A stretch of DNA of 64,000 nt, from contig NZ_JAIGNN010000001.1 in NCBI RefSeq assembly GCF_019711565.1, positions 992,001 to 1,056,000 of the forward strand, read 5' to 3'. The stretch comes from Qipengyuania proteolytica. Lineage in GTDB: Bacteria > Pseudomonadota > Alphaproteobacteria > Sphingomonadales > Sphingomonadaceae. Position numbers and translations under genes: made by a program. Below, piece by piece: positions 62,853 through 64,000 of the stretch. The notes under the pieces were generated by a model. It was not told the DNA's origin, ran no database searches, and saw only the letters and a program-made list of their open reading frames with translations. Within the stretch, counting starts at the first letter, position 1. Each line of letters starts with the position of its first letter.

Positions 62853-62872
62853 GGGGCGCTACCGCTTGCGTA

Positions 62873-62901
62873 TTGCTTTCTGTGGCGACTCCTCCTATCT
62901 G
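62873..62901 (+). promoter_or_regulatory. possible promoter of rimP-nusA
   Basis: TTGCTT (62873-62878) and TATCTG (62896-62901) lie 17 bases apart in the gap ahead of rimP. This is a fair vegetative promoter by consensus and position; nothing else supports it. Confidence 0.4.
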
Positions 62902-63000
62902 CCCCCCATCCCGACATTGTCGCGACACTGAAGGGCTGGCGCCGCAAGGGGCCGGCACCAAACCGCTGTGCAGCACAAGGTCATGCAAACCGGAGACCGA

Positions 63001-63564
63001 ATGGCAGACATCGCACGCCTGATCGAAGTGATCGAACCCGAAGCGGCAGCGCTGGGTTTCGACCTCGTACGCGTGAAGATGATGCCGTCCGAAGCCGGTG
63101 ACGGGGGCGAGGCCCTGCAGATCATGGCCGAAGACCCGGCGACCGGCCAGCTCATCATCGACCAGTGCGCCGCGCTCTCGCGCCGCGTGTCCGACCGGAT
63201 CGACGCGCTGGAGGAGCAGGGCGAAGTGCTGATCGAAGGGGCCTACCATCTCGAGGTCAGTTCGCCCGGCATCGACCGCCCGCTCACTCGAGAGAAGGAC
63301 TTCGCCAACTGGGCCGGCCATGAAGCCAAGATCAGCATGGTCAAGGGCTATGACGGCCAGCGCAACTACAAGGGTGAACTCAAGGGCATCGAGGGCGACG
63401 AGGTCGTTATCGAGGATGCCAAAGCGGGCGAGGTGAAGCTCGACCGTAACCAGATCCATTCGGCAAAGCTCGTCTTGACCGACGCGCTCATTGCCGCCAC
63501 CCAGCCGCTCGATACGAGTGGTGCCGACGAACTCGTCGAAACTGAAGAAGAGGCAGACGACTGA
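63001..63564 (+). CDS. rimP: ribosome maturation factor RimP
   Basis: The 187-residue protein has LIEVIEPEAAALGFDLVRVK at the start, then the LQIMAEDP strand, CAALSRRVSDRIDAL, and YHLEVSSPGIDRPLTREKDFANWAGHEAKI (SSPGIDRPL is diagnostic). It assists 30S subunit maturation. GGAGA precedes the ATG at 63001; an ATG 18 bases earlier is possible. The stop overlaps the nusA start (TGATG), the universal rimP-nusA arrangement. Confidence 0.95.
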   Translation: MADIARLIEVIEPEAAALGFDLVRVKMMPSEAGDGGEALQIMAEDPATGQLIIDQCAALSRRVSDRIDALEEQGEVLIEGAYHLEVSSPGIDRPLTREKDFANWAGHEAKISMVKGYDGQRNYKGELKGIEGDEVVIEDAKAGEVKLDRNQIHSAKLVLTDALIAATQPLDTSGADELVETEEEADD

Positions 63565-64000
63565 TGGCCAGCGCCATTTCCGCAAACAAGGCCGAACTCC
63601 TTGCAATCGCCAATGCGGTCGCATCGGAAAAGATGATCGACAAGGCCATCGTGATAGAAGCGATGGAAGAGGCGATCCAGAAGTCGGCCCGCAACCGCTA
63701 CGGTGCGGAGAACGACATTCGCGCCAAGCTCGACCCGCAGACCGGCGACCTGCGCCTGTGGCGCGTCGTCGAGGTCGTCGAGGAAGTCGAGGACTACTTC
63801 AAGCAGGTCGACCTCAAGCAGGCGCAGAAGCTGCAGGCCGATGCCAAGGTGGGTGACTTCATCGTCGATCCGCTGCCGCCGGTCGATCTCGGCCGTATCG
63901 ACGCCCAGAGCGCAAAGCAGGTGATCTTCCAGAAGGTCCGCGACGCCGAGCGCGAGCGCCAGTTCGAGGAATTCAAGGACCGCGCCGGGGAAGTCATCAC
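63564..64000 (+). CDS. nusA: transcription factor NusA, cut by the window end
   Basis: The first 145 codons are visible: ANKAELLAIANAVASEKMID then AIVIEAMEEAIQKSARNRYG and RIDAQSAKQVIFQKVRDAERE, matching the N-terminal RNA-polymerase-binding domain of NusA. The S1 and KH domains lie outside the window. The ATG overlaps the rimP stop. Confidence 0.96.
   Translation, partial: MASAISANKAELLAIANAVASEKMIDKAIVIEAMEEAIQKSARNRYGAENDIRAKLDPQTGDLRLWRVVEVVEEVEDYFKQVDLKQAQKLQADAKVGDFIVDPLPPVDLGRIDAQSAKQVIFQKVRDAERERQFEEFKDRAGEVI

Noticed and set aside
1..64000. CRISPR arrays, insertion sequences, prophage, rRNA, origin
   Set aside because: Looked for regular spaced repeats, transposase motifs, integrase motifs and rRNA signatures on both strands; none seen by reading.

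Overview
The window reads as a contiguous chromosomal segment of a GC-rich alphaproteobacterium. The best fit is Sphingomonadales, probably Erythrobacteraceae. The reasons are three large TonB-dependent receptors, a CrtZ carotenoid hydroxylase, paired acyl-CoA dehydrogenases, the F1-ATPase zeta-type inhibitor (DUF1476), a compact chromosomal virB cluster and the typical rimP-nusA start. Family is inferred; genus is not determinable by eye. No rRNA, phage, insertion sequence or CRISPR array was seen, and there is one tRNA (Arg, TCT).

Layout. 1-3.1 kb: a truncated TetR-type regulator converging on two acyl-CoA dehydrogenases. 3.2-18.2 kb (minus strand): a carbohydrate-uptake locus with a LacI regulator, two sugar MFS transporters, a family 3 glycoside hydrolase lipoprotein, and a tightly coupled block of two tryptophan-halogenase-like flavoproteins, SapC and a cupin/JmjC-like protein behind a TonB receptor. 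AACGTT-centred palindromes lie in front of the hydrolase and the receptor. 18.5-24.4 kb (plus): flavin reductase-like protein, nitronate monooxygenase, acyl-CoA dehydrogenase, SDR, aldo/keto reductase, and a response regulator with a degenerate receiver. 24.5-29.6 kb: TonB receptor and beta-helix-type surface lipoprotein, with a divergent TPR protein. 29.8-37.5 kb: a type IV secretion operon (lytic transglycosylase, VirB2, B3, B4, B6, B9, B10, B11) without VirB5, B7, B8, VirD4 or a relaxase. 37.7-40.6 kb: a third TonB receptor. 40.7-48.4 kb: queuosine-precursor transporter, tRNA-Arg, DJ-1/PfpI protein, a TetR-controlled tripartite efflux operon, and a NUDIX hydrolase.

49-56 kb: Grx4/BolA/DUF1476, then a leuCD operon interrupted by a small membrane protein and a periplasmic lactonase-like metallo-beta-lactamase protein, a thioesterase, CrtZ and small membrane proteins. 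56.2-61.6 kb is the most unusual region: a phage-shock (Psp) locus. Divergent pspF faces an exact sigma-54 promoter (GG-N10-GC). That promoter should drive a 50-aa membrane peptide, PspA (with an open upstream extension), PspB, PspC and then a chain of six or seven overlapping small genes. Most of these repeat one plan: an N-terminal membrane helix followed by a coiled-coil motif close to D-R-x-x-V-L-E-R-I-V/A-T-D, which also ends PspC and occurs in PspB. This tandem family looks like an expanded, possibly undescribed, membrane-stress module. The window ends with a metalloprotease-like protein carrying QExxH in place of HExxH, then rimP and the start of nusA.
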